From: Diphasiastrum complanatum
Lineage: Eukaryota > Streptophyta > Lycopodiopsida > Lycopodiales > Lycopodiaceae
Assembly: GCA_029204225.1 (NCBI GenBank)
Contig: CM055103.1
Coordinates: forward strand, 38,299,648-38,363,647
DNA: 64,000 nucleotides
Reading direction: 5' to 3'
How positions within the stretch are numbered: the first letter of the stretch is position 1; every line of letters begins with the position of its first letter. Under the pieces are notes generated by a model. The model saw only the letters and a program-made list of their open reading frames with translations, made no database searches and was not told the DNA's origin. Positions 1 to 11,858 of this stretch are shown here, in pieces. A program made the translations under genes and the position numbers.

Positions 1-794
1 GCTTTGGGGTCTTACATCAGGCTTCGGTTTTATCGCAGGACACCGAGACAACAACATCTTCAGCAGCAAAGAGCAGCCGATGGGGTTGATGGACCATTTC
101 ATGGGCTGGGGAAAGAAATAGTAGACCAATTTCCATTGTTGACATTTTCAAGCAGCGAGAAGTGGAAAATGACAGGGATGCAATCCGTGGATTGTTCAGT
201 TTGCTTGACAGAATTCCAGGCGGATGAAAAAATCCGTCTTCTGCCTAAGTGCGGACATGGATTTCACTCAGATTGCATTCACATGTGGCTTCTCTCGCAC
301 TCTACTTGTCCAATCTGCCGGATCAGCCTCGCCTCAGATCTTCAGATCGTCTGCCTTACATCACCTCTTGCAGAAACACAATTACCAGTGCAGACCGGTG
401 GTGAATCAGGACATGTCCAGGTTGAGGTTGGGAAAGTCACGGAATCCGCAACGCATTCAAAGATTCCTACAGTTATCCTGACAACCCAGTTAGATTATTA
501 GGATCTGAAAGCCACTCATGCCTTCCAGATGTTCCTAGAAATTAGTCCACAGATGATTCATTTCAGAATATGCAGGAGCAGGCATGCTTGAACCCCAGAT
601 ATGAGAATAACTTTGATGAAAAGAACACAGACCCAGAGCTGCTATTTGATCTTTCCACCAACAATGCTTGTCAACAGAAGTTTCCTCCTATTGTTATGGA
701 ATCTGAGGCAAGATCAGATGCTGATGATGTAGAACAGGCAAATGGATTATCTGAGAGATGGCAAGGACAAGCCAAATCAGGTGGCTATGTGTGA
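1..794 (+). pseudogene. ATL-like RING-H2 E3 ubiquitin ligase, 3' part, frame broken after the RING
   Basis: Open from the window edge to a stop at 501, so the N-terminal membrane part lies outside the window. Counting from base 4, residues 34-50 form a degenerate GLD-type motif and residues 64-105 an intact RING-H2 (C64, C67, C83, H85, H88, C91, C102, C105; spacing C-x2-C-x15-C-x-H-x2-H-x2-C-x10-C-x2-C). ATL proteins are membrane-anchored ligases that pass ubiquitin from an E2 to a substrate. Past about base 440 the likely original C-terminus lies in another frame (position 3 mod 3), is cut by a TAG at 543-545, and resumes as an open stretch to 794 containing KNTDPELLFDLS. A frameshift plus a nonsense codon therefore remove the acidic C-terminal tail while sparing the RING. 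It may be a live truncated ligase or a young pseudogene. The family is clear; the subgroup (ATL46-like) is a guess. Confidence 0.7.
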
Positions 795-2104
795 TACGTA
801 TGCTTTCACTATCTCCGCTCACAGGGATGCAATAAACTGAACAGGAGGCATCATTCATTGCCCAAGAAGACGGACCCTCATCTACTTTCCAAAGTACCAC
901 ATGTGGTAGAGATCACCCAACATGAGGAACTTTCTTCGTGTACCTTGCAAAATTTTGTACACCTTTGTTTAGAAAAATAGCCAGATTTCACTAGCAGGGT
1001 AGATGATTATCCTTTTTCCCTATAAATGTATACATACATACACATATACATGGTATGGATTTCCTCCTTGGAATGATGAGCTTGACATTCTATGCAACCT
1101 TCTTGCTCTTAATACTTCATTGTATCATATTTGCAAGGGAGCATTTAGGGTGCAAACATATGTACAATTGTACTTGAATAGCACTCTTGTGCTCAAAAAC
1201 CTTTTGTACTTAAAAACATTATCATGCTCTAAAATCAGATTAACCTTGAATTTCATGCACTTTGGAGGATGATAGAAGTTCTTTTGAAGTCCTAGCATAT
1301 TTCAACACCATCTTCCCAAGCAATATACCCGTGTTGGGTCTTCCACTTGATTCCTACTTTCAATATTTTTTTCTTGTGATGATTATTGTCCGCTCCCCCA
1401 ACTCGTTCGTATTCACAAATGGACTTGGTACACAGGAGAAATATATGTACAAACTCATAAGGAGTTAATCGTGGGTGGGATCCCAGTCAATGTCTTGTAG
1501 ATAAGATATACTACAACTAAATTAAGTCCAAAAACTTAGAGGTGGGAGGCTCCCAAGTATGTATAAAAGTTTTGCTACTCTTGCTTCAATAGTAGTTCAA
1601 CTACAGATCGATATCATAAACTTCTTGGAACAAGATTTCAAGCTGTGTTGCAATGTCACCATTGAATTCATCAAGGAAAACAAGAGGGCGGAGTGTAGTA
1701 GCAATCTCTGAAAAGCTCTTGTCAAGGCCAAAAAAAGTAGCATGGTTTTTTGGATTTTACCATTGATGCTATGGAAGAAAGAATCATGCTCCTAATCATT
1801 TCCAATGAGAAAATGCAATTTTAAAAATATTTAACTATATTGGTGAGCTCTACGGATAGATCAACTTCGTGACTTACCCATTCAGTCTCTTGGGCCCTAT
1901 CTTGAAATATATTATTGAGCTAGTTGTCTTTGAAAGCAAATGACTCCAAATTCTAGGATGGACATAGCATAGAACTCTATTTGGTATGCAGAGAATGTGA
2001 GGCAATGAATCTAAAAAAACATCAACAAGAAATGAAACTAATGAGAAATAAGTGTCTAAATAAATCGAACGATAGTTTTTAAGCTAGGTTTTAGTTTATA
2101 AAAT
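795..2104. other. Non-coding stretch, nothing recognised
   Basis: No coding segment, LTR terminus or structured repeat could be supported. The first few hundred bases probably include the 3' flank of the RING gene. Confidence 0.4.
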
Positions 2105-2180
2105 ATCATACATGTTATCATCTCATGATGTGGATATGAAACATCATACATGTTATCATCTCTTGATGTGGATACCAAGT
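2105..2180. repeat. 38-bp tandem duplication
   Basis: Two adjacent copies of a 38-bp unit starting ATCATACATGTTATCATCTC. The copies differ at a few positions. Confidence 0.8.
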
Positions 2181-2960
2181 GGGGTACACCATAAACTATG
2201 TGTTACTATTCTAATTAACTGATCTCCATAAGGTGACTGCACAAATTCAAGTAATGAATGCTTTGTTACCGCCCATCTAGAGATTCACTATTGACTCACT
2301 CCCATGCATCAAAACTATTGACTGGCCTAGTCAAGCCTCCTACAATAACCGGTGTCCAATACCACCAGCCATTGCACTTTTTGAATATGGGCCCAAAAGG
2401 AGCTATTAGCCTTAGGAACAAAGCGGTTCCCTCTTTAGGGCCTCCAAAGTAATTAATAAGGATAATAGGCCAATAGGGGGCCCAATGTACATTGACATAA
2501 TACTTAACAAGGGCTAACTATCCCTCAAGCTAGTTATGTTTAGTTAAGTTAGAGCTTTGTTTATAAGTAGGCAAGTGACATCAATCTTTGGATCATTTGG
2601 CTCATTTGCAAATGAGAGAGCTTAGCTCCTTCTTTGTGAATGTGAGGCATGGGAATAAAGCTCACTAGGTCTCTTTTCATGGAAAGGGAAAAACCATTGG
2701 CTATATCTAAAGTGTAAAATGTCAATTTTGTGATTGATCTTGATTCCACACGTGTGAAGGACAATAGGCTGTTGTTGTTGTATAGATGGGGACAATACCT
2801 TATTGTTGTTTCATGCTTATGAACAGATTTTAGTGATTTATGCAATTCTAGCATGCTAAAATTGATGATTTCTATCTTGTAGCTAAATCTAGATGTGCAT
2901 CCAAATTTGGTCAAGATCTTAGAGATCCATTAAGTATGTTTTGGATCTGATTTTTTCACA
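2181..2960 (+). other. Presumed 5' LTR region of a decayed copia element (left end not found)
   Basis: The right boundary is set by a TTTTTTCACA end at 2960 directly followed by an initiator-Met primer-binding site, the same arrangement as in the intact copia B at 20717. No left terminus or matching 3' LTR was found, so only the right end is supported. Confidence 0.45.
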
Positions 2961-2972
2961 TGGTATCAGATC
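2961..2972 (+). other. Primer-binding site, initiator Met tRNA type
   Basis: TGGTATCAGATC differs in one base from the plant Ty1/copia consensus TGGTATCAGAGC, which is complementary to the 3' end of initiator Met tRNA. It lies about 0.6 kb upstream of a copia gag. Confidence 0.7.
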
Positions 2973-3544
2973 GGGTTGCCGACCAAAGTTAGTGTTTATG
3001 CCAAATCTAGAGGTGGATTTGAGGGCACCACGAATTCTATGTGGATTTGGAGGTGTTTTCAGCTCAAATCTTGCATTTTCAAGTATAGAAAGTGGATCTT
3101 TGTGATCCAAGAATCAGTTTAGGTCAAATCACTTGGAGATGGATGATTTTTAGAACCACTTACTGGAATGTGGAGACAAAAATTGCTCATGATTGTGGAT
3201 GCTATAATTCTTCTAGATGATATGTCAAGATTCTAGCTTTTGCATATAGATTTTGCTTGATTCAATATTTTGCATTTTTGGAAGAACCCTAAATTTAATA
3301 GGATCTCTTGATTTTACATTTTTGGACAATCTTAGGTGTTGGAAAAAGTTCATCATATTGTGTTTAGATCTATTGTCATCAAGAAATCAACATTCTATGT
3401 GCTAGGATCTGCTAGAAGAGAGAAAAAGAAAGGCTAGATTGTTTCCAAATCTTTGTGATTTCTTCTTGCGTTTCATTTGTTGCTTTTCAAGAGAGTGGTA
3501 AGTGCATTGGACCAGGTTCAAAAAGAGGATAAGATCATTGCAAC

Positions 3545-4356
3545 ATGGCAACCTCAAGTGGCTTCATGTTGGAAGGCAATGATAGGCTTACCTCAACAAA
3601 TTATTCTACTTGGAAGGTGAGGATGGAATCTTTGTTAGAGATGAATGATTTGATAGATATTGTTGTAGGTGTGGAGGAGAGACCTTTGGCACCTCAAGAG
3701 CAATTGAGGTATGACAAGAGGGCAAAGAAAGCTTTACATGTGATCAAGATGAATGTGACTAATGAACTTCTCAAGGAAGTTGATAAGTGCACAACATTAA
3801 GTGAGGCTTGGGAATCTTTGAGGAATATTTATGAGTCCAAGTCTATATCTAGGGTCCTAAACCTAAGGATCAAATTTTTCAAAGTTTTCAAAAGGAGGGT
3901 GATGGTGCTCATGCTTCTGTTTTGAGAGTTAAAGCTTTGAGTGATGAACTAGCATGCATTAGTGAAAGCACTAAGGATGTGGAGCTTGTTCAAGTTGTTC
4001 TTAATGGCTTATTGGATGATCATGCTAATTTGGTGCAAAGTTTTGCTATTCAAAAGACATTGCCAAGTATGGAGGATTTACAATAAATCTTGGTGAATGG
4101 GGAGTTTAGGCTTCTATCAAGAAAATAGTCTACTTCTACATCTCAAGTTGGAGAGGAGGAAGCTATGTTCTCAAAAGGCAAGTTCAAGGGCAAAGGCAAA
4201 AGCAAATGGTCAAAAGGGCAAGATCGAGGTGAGACTTCTACTTTTTTTGGCAAGAAGAAAGATAGGTCCAAGATCAAATGTGGGGAGTCAAAGCACATTT
4301 TGCTAGTGATTGCTTCAAGTAGAAGAGAGATCAAGGTGAGAAGCAAACTAATCTAA
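3545..4356 (+). pseudogene. Ty1/copia gag, broken
   Basis: The first 120 residues (3545-3910) are a UBN2/DUF4219-type copia gag with the STNYSTWKVRMESLL motif and an EAWESLRNIYES segment. It is clearly related to the gag of copia B at 21522. After about 3900 the sequence continues in other frames: a VLNGLLDDHANLVQSFAIQ segment near 4000, a lysine-rich nucleic-acid-binding stretch near 4165-4260, and a damaged zinc knuckle near 4275-4320. Several frameshifts and stops mean no full-length gag can be made. Confidence 0.8.
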
Positions 4357-4449
4357 CTCTTGATGAAGATGGTGTTGATGAAAAAAATTCCAATGATGCT
4401 TTTGTTATGTCATCTTGCTTGCTAGATAATCATGGTGATATTGAGAAAA

Positions 4450-5190
4450 ACCCCTTTTGAAGTATTGTTTGCTATAAGGCCAAGTGTCAAGTTTTTCAAA
4501 ACTTTTGGATGCATTTGCTATATCAACATCACTCTCGATGATAGGACAAAGGAGGATCCATCTTCAGGGAAAGGTATATTTATTGGTTTAGTGAGCTGAG
4601 AAAGGCTTACAAAGTTTATATTCCTTCAACTAAGAAAGTGGTCATTGGAAGAAATGTCATTTTTTATGAGGGCGACTTTCCAAAAGTTTCTTCAAGTGGT
4701 GGTGTGCATGTTGGATCTAACATTCTTGATGATGAAATTGTTGATGATACTTTGGATGTTGATGTTGAAGAGCCTACGTCAAATCAAAAGCCAAGGAGGA
4801 CATCAAGGCAAAGACAACAACCTTTGAGGCTCACTTATGATGAAAAAAGATAAGCAAGTTGTTGGTGGTACAAACTATGCTTTCCTAACCTCTTTTGATG
4901 AACCTACATGTGTAGATGAAGCAAGACAAAAAGAGGAGTGGATCCAAACAATGGATCTTCAGTATCAAGCTCTTTATATGAAGAATGACACATGGAGATT
5001 GGTGGAACTTATCAAGAGAAGTATGCCAATTCTGTTCTAAAAAGATTTCTGCTAAATCTTGTGATACACCAATGGAGTCAAATGTAAAGTCCACTATAGA
5101 AGAAATTACTCTTTATAGAAAGTAGTTAGCTCACTCATATATCTAACCATCACAAGACCTGATCTTAGCTATTGTGTTGGTAGATTAAGT
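4450..5190 (+). pseudogene. Ty1/copia integrase C-terminus joined to RT fragments, internally deleted
   Basis: Directly after the gag remnant comes the integrase C-terminal region (an FGC-like motif near 4505, a VVIGRNVIFYEGDF motif at 4638-4680), then the linker and first RT residues (QKEEWIQTMDLQYQALYMKN, 4930-4990). A jump to the end of RT follows (TPMESNVKS near 5070, then a TRPDL-like segment near 5155). Protease, integrase core and most of RT including the catalytic YVDD are missing. This is a defective, probably deletion-derived element related to copia B. Confidence 0.75.
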
Positions 5191-6473
5191 CAATTTATGT
5201 GAAGAAATTGAGAGTTTCTATCTTTTAAAGCCTTAGCATTTTGTTTAGTTTTTTTTTCCTTTGATGTTTTCAGTTTTCTGACTGTTGCATTTTGAACTAT
5301 GTTTTGCACAGTCTGTTTTTTTTTTTAATTGTTTCGTCGCACAGTTCGCATTTTTGGGTCATGAGAAAAATTCATCCCTAGGTCTAAAACACTTCAAAAA
5401 TAACTATGGCAACTTTTCCCGACATTGTCGCATTTTTCGCATTTATGCGAAAAAGGCGACACTTGCAAAATTCTTAGAAACGTTTTTAGGCCTATTGTTG
5501 GCTTTTTCGCCTTTCGAGAAAAGTGTCGCCAAATGCCTTCCGGATAAAAGCGAACGTGCCCTTGAAAAGCGACACTGCCCTCAAAATAGCGAAAGTGTCT
5601 TTTGGCAAAAGGCGAAGGTCTGCAGCGTGAAGGCATTGTGCAACGGGCAGAAGGCAGCTAATGCACGAACATCAAGAGAAGGTCAAACGACACGAAACTA
5701 TTCGCGACACAAAACTCTTTGCGCTCCAAAGGACCAGGAAGATCAAACAAGTACCATGAAGTGCAGCTTCCTGATATGATATGATGACATCAGCAGAATA
5801 GCGTTAGGACGTGCCTAATCCACCGCTCTTGTAATCTGAGATTAGTTATAAATTGTTTGTTTAATCTATCTAATAGGATTATTACTCTGAATATATGTAT
5901 TGCTAGATGCATCAAGAAGAAGACAGTCACGGACACAGAGTAGACAAAAATGTAGAAGTCTGAGATAGCTCCAGAGTGAGTTTACAAATTAGCAGTAGCT
6001 AGTTATATTATTCGTGAGAGTGAACATTTCTCTCGTGCCAGCGCGCTGATCAGAGAAACCGACATCACTCAAGAAAGATATTGTAGAATCAGTTATGTTA
6101 ATAGAAGCGATTTTTCTCAATGCTCTGTTCTATTATGTGTATGATCTGTAATATTGGAATGCATGCTAGCAATACATAAATTTTCGCTGTTGTTTTACTC
6201 AACATTATCTATTGTTTACAAGTTCAATTTTTACAACAGATCGTCAGAAGCGATCTGGGGCTTGTTGGAAGAGAATTAGACCACAGTCAGAAGTAGTAGC
6301 TACTCTTGCCAAGTCGGCTCTATCCGGCCTTCATCGCGTTTTGTTTCGTTTTATTTTGTTTCATCTCAAGCTTTTTCTTCCTCCCATCAGTGTTATCAGA
6401 GTTCGATTCGTTTCGTTTCGTTTCGCTTTGTTTCGTTTCACTTCGATTCGTTTCAGCGTCTGATTTCGCATCA
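5191..6473 (+). other. Presumed LTR/leader of copia C, rich in GCGAA words
   Basis: No gene is supported. 5390-5640 is unusually rich in GCGAAAA, GCGACAC and their reverse complements, a vocabulary that recurs near 57450-57660 and 62600-63345. A PBS-like sequence at 6474 suggests that an LTR ends near 6473. The left terminus is not identified. Confidence 0.4.
6402..6455. repeat. Degenerate TTTCG pentanucleotide repeat
   Basis: About ten imperfect units of TTTCG or ATTCG, immediately upstream of the PBS-like site of copia C. Confidence 0.8.
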
Positions 6474-6489
6474 GTGTTATCAGAGCCAC
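6474..6489 (+). other. PBS-like site of copia C
   Basis: GTGTTATCAGAGCCAC resembles the copia initiator-Met PBS with one mismatch in TGGTATCAGAGCC. The pol remnant starts only about 40 bp later, so gag appears to have been deleted. Confidence 0.45.
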
Positions 6490-6524
6490 GACTTTGAGAA
6501 TCAGAATCTTCCAGATATATAATC

Positions 6525-8337
6525 TTGGGAGATGGTTCCAGACACGAAGTCAGCGAAACTGGAGCATTGTGGTTAAGCACCAAAGGAAGAGACAGAAGGC
6601 TCGATGACACTCTATACGTGCCCACTCTTCAGAAGGATCTACTATCTGTTGCTAAGATGGTAGATGCAGGACTAACAGTCACCTTTGAAGGCGATACCTA
6701 CGAAGTGGTTGAAGCCGCAACCACTCAGCTTGTCACCACAAGAAAGCGAAAGGGAAACATGTATCACCTCAGGATCCGAGTACCTTCAGAGGAAACTCAC
6801 CAGATCAACGAATCGATGGATATTATATGGCGCAGGAGGCTGTATCACATGAATATAGTTGCTCTATACAACGCTAGCCGGAGCAGAGCATTCACTGGTG
6901 TCAATATCAAAGATGCAGCATGCATGAAATACTGTAATGACTATAACAAAGGCAAGATGTCACGTATACCATTCACCAAGGACCCTTTCAGAACGAAAGA
7001 ACTCTTGGAACTGGTACGTTGACATTTGTGGACCGTTTGATGTGGTCCCCCTGGGAGGTTTAAAGTACTACATCACATTTATTGACAACTTCAGCAAGTT
7101 TGCAGTCGTGTACTTTATCCACAACAAGTTAGAGGCCCTGGACAAATTCACAAAGTCTGTGAATTAGGTTGAGAAATGGATTGACAAGAAGGTGAAGCAG
7201 TTGAGAATGGACAGAGGAGGAGAATAATTCTCTAAATGCTTTGTAGAGTTTTGCACCAGCAAAGGCATACTTCACTTGAAGACTGCAGCCTACACACCAC
7301 AGCACAATGGTGTGGCAGAGAGGAGAAATCGGACTCTCATGGAAGCTGCGAGATCCATGATGGCCTATTCAAAGGCATCAAGAAATTTTAGACTGAAGCA
7401 ATAGCTACAGCCAACTATCTGCAGAACATGACAGGTAGATCTAGTGTTGCACATACCATGCCACATGAGGTTTGGTGGGGCAACAAACCAAGTCTAACAC
7501 ATGTGCGCATTTTTGGATGCGTCGCATACGCCCACATTCCAGATCAAAAAAGAAAGAAGCTGGATGAGAAGATGGAGCAGGGATTCCTTGTAGGATATGA
7601 TGTTCATTCATCATACTACAGGATCTACATGTTTGACAACAGACAGATCAAGATTGTCAGAGACGTCAGATTTGATGAGTCAAAGACAATGGCTGACGGA
7701 GATCTAGTCAGCTACAAAATCTTGACCAGAGGCTACTATGACCTGCCAACATCTACGGAGGGAGCGGACCCTGAGCATCCGAAACAAGATGCTCAAATTC
7801 CAAATGGACAGAGTGACTGTTCAGACGACGAGTAGCAAGGTGCACCCTATACCCAGAACACCTACTAGTCACCACAATTCAACAGTCAACAAAGGCAAAA
7901 AATTTGACAAAGGCAAGGCCATCGATCTGACTGCGGACTCTCCAAGGAGATCCACGAGAGAAAGAAGAGCCCCTGTCAGATTTGTACCTGGTAGTTCAGC
8001 CTCTATATCGAAGGAGTTTTGTGGATTCGGAGGAGAACCTCAAATATATGAGGAAGCTATCAACTGTCCAGATAAGGACAAGTGGATTAAAGCGATGGAA
8101 GATGAGATGAATTCCATGGAGAAGAACAATGTCTGAAATTTGGAGCCATTACCAGTAGACATGAAGACTGTAAAGTGCAAATGGATTTTCCTATACAAGT
8201 ATGGACCTGATGGCAACGTATCAAAATACAAGGCCAGATTGGTGGCAAAAGGTTTCTCTCAGAAGTATGGTGTTGACTATACTGAAACCTTTTCTCCAAT
8301 CGTAAAGCATTCGTCCTTACGCCTACTATTCTCATAT
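6525..8337 (+). pseudogene. Copia C pol remnant: protease end, integrase, RT start
   Basis: In order: post-protease segment with DDTLYVPTLQKDLLSVAKM (6600-6660), GAG-pre-integrase zinc-binding segment (6830-6990), integrase core (IDNFSKFAVVYF near 7082; the TPQHNGVAERRNRTLMEAAR region at 7297-7350), integrase C-terminus (7428-7700), basic linker (7930-8000), and RT start ([13 protein letters not shown] at 8178 to [13 protein letters not shown] at 8330). Stops lie near 7165, 7228, 7402, 7833 and 8136, with at least one frameshift near 7020. RT is cut off at 8337 by the boundary of an inverted repeat, so RNase H and the 3' LTR are lost. The element is inactive. Confidence 0.85.
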
Positions 8338-8542
8338 GAGCCAAGGACGCCTAGATAAGCACGAATAAACCAACCCTAGAAAAGACCAAAAAGCGGAGAA
8401 AGCAACAAAGATGAACTACGCACAAATCTAGGCTATTCCACTATCCGATCCGAAGCTAAGACTGACAACCTTAGTGTGCCTAGATCCCCACTCCTATTTT
8501 GTTGCTTAGCCCTCTCCCTATTGGATCAAAGTGCGTTACTAT
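8338..8542 (+). repeat. Left arm of a ~205-bp inverted repeat
   Basis: Aligns in reverse complement with 11859-12064 over its whole length with scattered substitutions and small indels. The right arm adjoins a gypsy-type PBS, so the arms are probably LTR fragments of a gypsy element in opposite orientations. The left arm abruptly truncates the copia C RT. Confidence 0.75.
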
Positions 8543-9268
8543 GTTCAAAACTTTAATTTTTTGTGTCATCTAGAACTTAGATAAGTGAAATGACCATACT
8601 GAGGATTTCATTCAATTGGATTTGGTCATAGTGTTTTAACTAAGGCTAAGTTATTTCATGATTATAGATAATTCAAATGACTGAAGAGACCACAAATCTT
8701 GCTATACCTTCGTACATTCAAATTTGCCAACAATTGAGTTTTTCAATGACATTTTAAGTTCTAGAGTTGAGTTATTCCCAAATAGAGAATTGAAATAAAC
8801 TTTTTCTGTTTCTGTTAAATGGGTACAATTTTGAAATCAATTACCTTTGTTGTTACATTTCTAATCCATTATGGTCATTAGGAATGGGCTGAACAAAAGC
8901 TTGGACCAAGATACTTGTTAAGTGTGAAATTAAAATCGTTTGATAATATAAGATAACCAATCAAAATGAATGAATATTGGACTCTTTATCCATCCAAAGA
9001 TCTTTTGTTGAGTATGATACAAGAACCAAAATCCAATTTGAGGGACTTCCCATTCATGTAATTTCATATTCTAAGTTGGTGACAATTTAAAGACATTGAC
9101 GAAGTAACGTCAAGCCAGCTAATAGAAAAGAAAACTGTCCAATTTTTCTGGTGCGAGGCCATCACTGAAGGGTGTACCAATATGGTATATAACATTCCCT
9201 CCCCCATAAAAACTTCCTTCTATGGAAAAAAAACCAGGGAATCTTAGTCTCAAATCGTCTTCTCTCTC
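8543..9268. other. Non-coding stretch, possibly gypsy LTR
   Basis: No coding signal. Near 9195-9215 a pyrimidine run (CCCTCCCCCAT) reads on the - strand as a purine-rich polypurine-tract candidate at the 3' end of the adjacent gypsy remnant, followed by TGTTATATACC. An LTR may therefore occupy the lower-coordinate part. Confidence 0.3.
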
Positions 9269-9800
9269 CTAAGTGTCATGATCATCTGACTTACCCTTCC
9301 AACGAATTAGATGTTTAGAAATCAAACGATTTCTCAGCTTATGGCGTCGAGTATCCATGATCCTTTCCGGTTCATGGGGTACAAAAGCAGTCAAATCCTC
9401 CAATAACACTAGATCATCTGAGGGATTCAAGTTATCTGTTCCACCAAGTCGTTCCTTTAAATGACTAACATGGAATACAGGATGGACCTTAGTTCCAACA
9501 TGGAGGTATAGTTGATACACAGCCCTACCAATCTTGTTAAGAACTTTGAAAGGACCGCTAAAATGTGGAGATAACTGCGAACATTTTTCCGTTCAAAGAG
9601 TCTTAGAGTCTTTTGGGATTCTAAGATACACCCAATGACTGATCTCAAATTCTCAAGGAGAGCAGCTTCGGTTAGCATAGAATTGGGCTCTATCCTGAGC
9701 CAATCTAATGCTTTCTCTAGCCCCTGCAACATTTCTTGCATATCATGCAAGAAATCCGCTGCAGCTTGTACCTTGAAACCTTTGTGTCAACGTGTCGTAA
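9269..9800 (-). pseudogene. Ty3/gypsy integrase C-terminal region
   Basis: The clearest segment (9269-9520) contains KVHPVFHVSHLKERLGG and, later, a KHLIRWKG-type motif, typical of the gypsy integrase C-terminal and chromo-like tail. Upstream on the - strand (9520-9800) the flanking integrase sequence continues in shifted frames with stops. No catalytic core is present. Confidence 0.75.
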
Positions 9801-9824
9801 ATATAGAGCTTGAGGATCTAGCCC

Positions 9825-10016
9825 TCAGCCTAAGGAGGATGTAGTTCTTTTGGCCTCCTCTTGTTGAAATAATGAAATCACTCTTGAAAGGGTGAGATCC
9901 TCCTGGATCAAGATTGCTAGGACCCAATTTTCATAGGCCTCAAGTAGACTCGATAATAGAGTCATAACAACATCGGTATCTTCTATGATTGAGCCAGTTG
10001 CAGTCATCTGCTCCAT
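9825..10016 (-). pseudogene. Copia gag fragment
   Basis: A 63-codon open stretch with the copia gag pattern IIEDTDVVMTLLSSLLEAY followed by LTLSRVISLFQQEEAKR. It resembles the gag remnant near 59300 (LTLSRVISMLLQEKIRRT). It lies directly downstream of an RNase H fragment, an order that normal copia elements do not have. Confidence 0.65.
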
Positions 10017-10037
10017 AAGATTTTCAACATCTCCGGC

Positions 10038-11613
10038 CTAGTCTGAATCTGAATAGGTGACTAATGTGAGTGCAGCTTTTGTGTTTTCATTATAACACAA
10101 AGCATAGTGCTTCGTAGCTTGAATGTACTTCAATACTCTTTGAAGAGCCTTCCAATGTCGTAGGCTTGAATTGGACATGTATTGTGATAGTGTGCTTACC
10201 GTATATGCAAGATCAGGTCGTGTGTAGATCATAGAATATATTATTGATCCGATTATCGATTGATAAGAGTATATGCACATATCTTTCTATTTTGCTTCAA
10301 TTCTGGGGCACATGTCTTTTGATAGTTTGGATCTTGGATCCATGGGTGAATCTATTGGCTTACAATCCTCCATGCCATATATGCAAAGTACATTGGTTAG
10401 ATATACTTCTTGGCTTATAGTAATCCTTCTACTTGCACGATCTTTGGTGATCTCCATACCAAGTAGGTAATAAACTGGGCCTAAATCAGTCCTTTATAAA
10501 TTCTTGTGAAAGTAAAGATTTTGTTTCAAGCAATAACTGATTTGAATTGTTGATCATTAAAGAATCATCGACATATATGGCCATTATGACATAGCTTGGG
10601 CATTTATACTCGAGATACACATTTGAATCTGCAGAACAAGAAGTGATTAATTCTTTCAAACTAGGCCCTAGGAGCTTGTTTGAAAACATAGAGAGCCTTC
10701 TGCAATTTACATACTTTATGATCTAGACCTTGAAGGACATGACCTTATGTTTGATAAATATAAACATCTTCTTGAATCTATCCATTAAGGAATGTTGTCT
10801 GAACGTCCATCTGATGAATGTCCAAATCTTCTACATCAACTATAGCCAACAAGGTTCAGATAGATTGATGTTTTACCATTGGACTGAAGGTGTCATTGTA
10901 ATCTATACCGTATACTTACTCATATTCTTTAACTACCAAGCGAGCTTCCATTTGGATATTGATCCATCTGGCTTGCCCTTTAGTTTCAAGATCCATTTAG
11001 TGTCAATTAGCTTTGTACCTACGGGAGGATCAACAAGACTCCAGGTCTTGTTCTTCATCAATGAGTTGTACTCAACGTCCATGGTAGCTTTCCATTTGTG
11101 TGCATCTGACATTGATAGTGCTTCTACAACATAGACAGGTTCATCATGACTGATAAACACATGAGGGACAAAACGATCAGGTTGTTGTTGTTGTCGAGTA
11201 GATCTTCGAGCTGTAGGTTCCTGAGTGGATGACACTTCTAGGTGAATGACATGAATGTCTTCAAGTTGCTGTGAGCAATCGTAGGTCCAAGCCTATTGAT
11301 GGTAAAAGACAAACTCTTGCATTTGCTACTTCTGCTTGAAATCATAGAACTTGTCTTCAAGGAAGACAACGTCATGGCTGACTGAGATTTGACCAGTTTC
11401 AACATCATGAATGCGACATGTTTCATGTGATGTTGAGTAACCAGTAGAAATATTCTTGTAGATGACAGAGACTAGATTCTTCCTCAAATCTGACGGTATT
11501 TGAGCATAGCACAGACATCCAAACACATGAAGGTGTTTCAGACTTGGTTTGTAACCATAGTAGGCTTCAAACGAAGTTTTAGAGTCAACTGCCTTTGCCA
11601 CTTCTATTATCAC
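10038..11613 (-). pseudogene. Copia D pol remnant (integrase C-terminus, RT, start of RNase H)
   Basis: On the - strand: integrase C-terminus (11326-11613, PSLKHLHVFGCLCYAQIPSD), linker and RT start (10933-11235, RRSTRQQQQPDRFVPHVF, then KWILKLKGKPDG), RT core pieces in shifted frames (10700-10930), the catalytic region with MAIYVDDSLM (10486-10689), and the RT end with RNase H start (10038-10280, TRPDLAYTVSTLSQYMS to YSDSD). Frameshifts separate nearly every block. The upper boundary near 11614 adjoins gypsy-type leader sequence. Confidence 0.8.
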
Positions 11614-11858
11614 AAGAGCCTAGACCCTGCCTATCTCTATGGAGAACTAGCGAGTAAAGAAAATGACAAAATAGAGGAAAAAACACAGTAGGCAAGTAAT
11701 AACCTATCAAAAAGGAGAGAAAATAGCAGAAAAAATGCAAACTAAAAAATCACTCCTAAGACTGTTTAGCATTGTCTCCCCAGTAATGGCACCAAAAAAA
11801 TGTTGGACCCTTTTCGTGCCTCCCTAATCAGATCTAGAGGGCAAAGAAGGGGTTTTGT
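11614..11858 (-). other. Gypsy-type leader with PBS-like site
   Basis: On the - strand 11777-11794 reads TGGTGCCATTACTGGGGA, resembling the TGGCGCCGTTGCCGGGGA sequence that follows the 5' LTR of many plant Ty3/gypsy elements. It suggests that the right inverted-repeat arm is an LTR end. No gag follows. Confidence 0.5.

Noticed and set aside
1003-1468. Two adjacent 68-89-codon frames after the RING gene
   Set aside because: No recognisable motif; composition resembles the surrounding AT-rich non-coding DNA.
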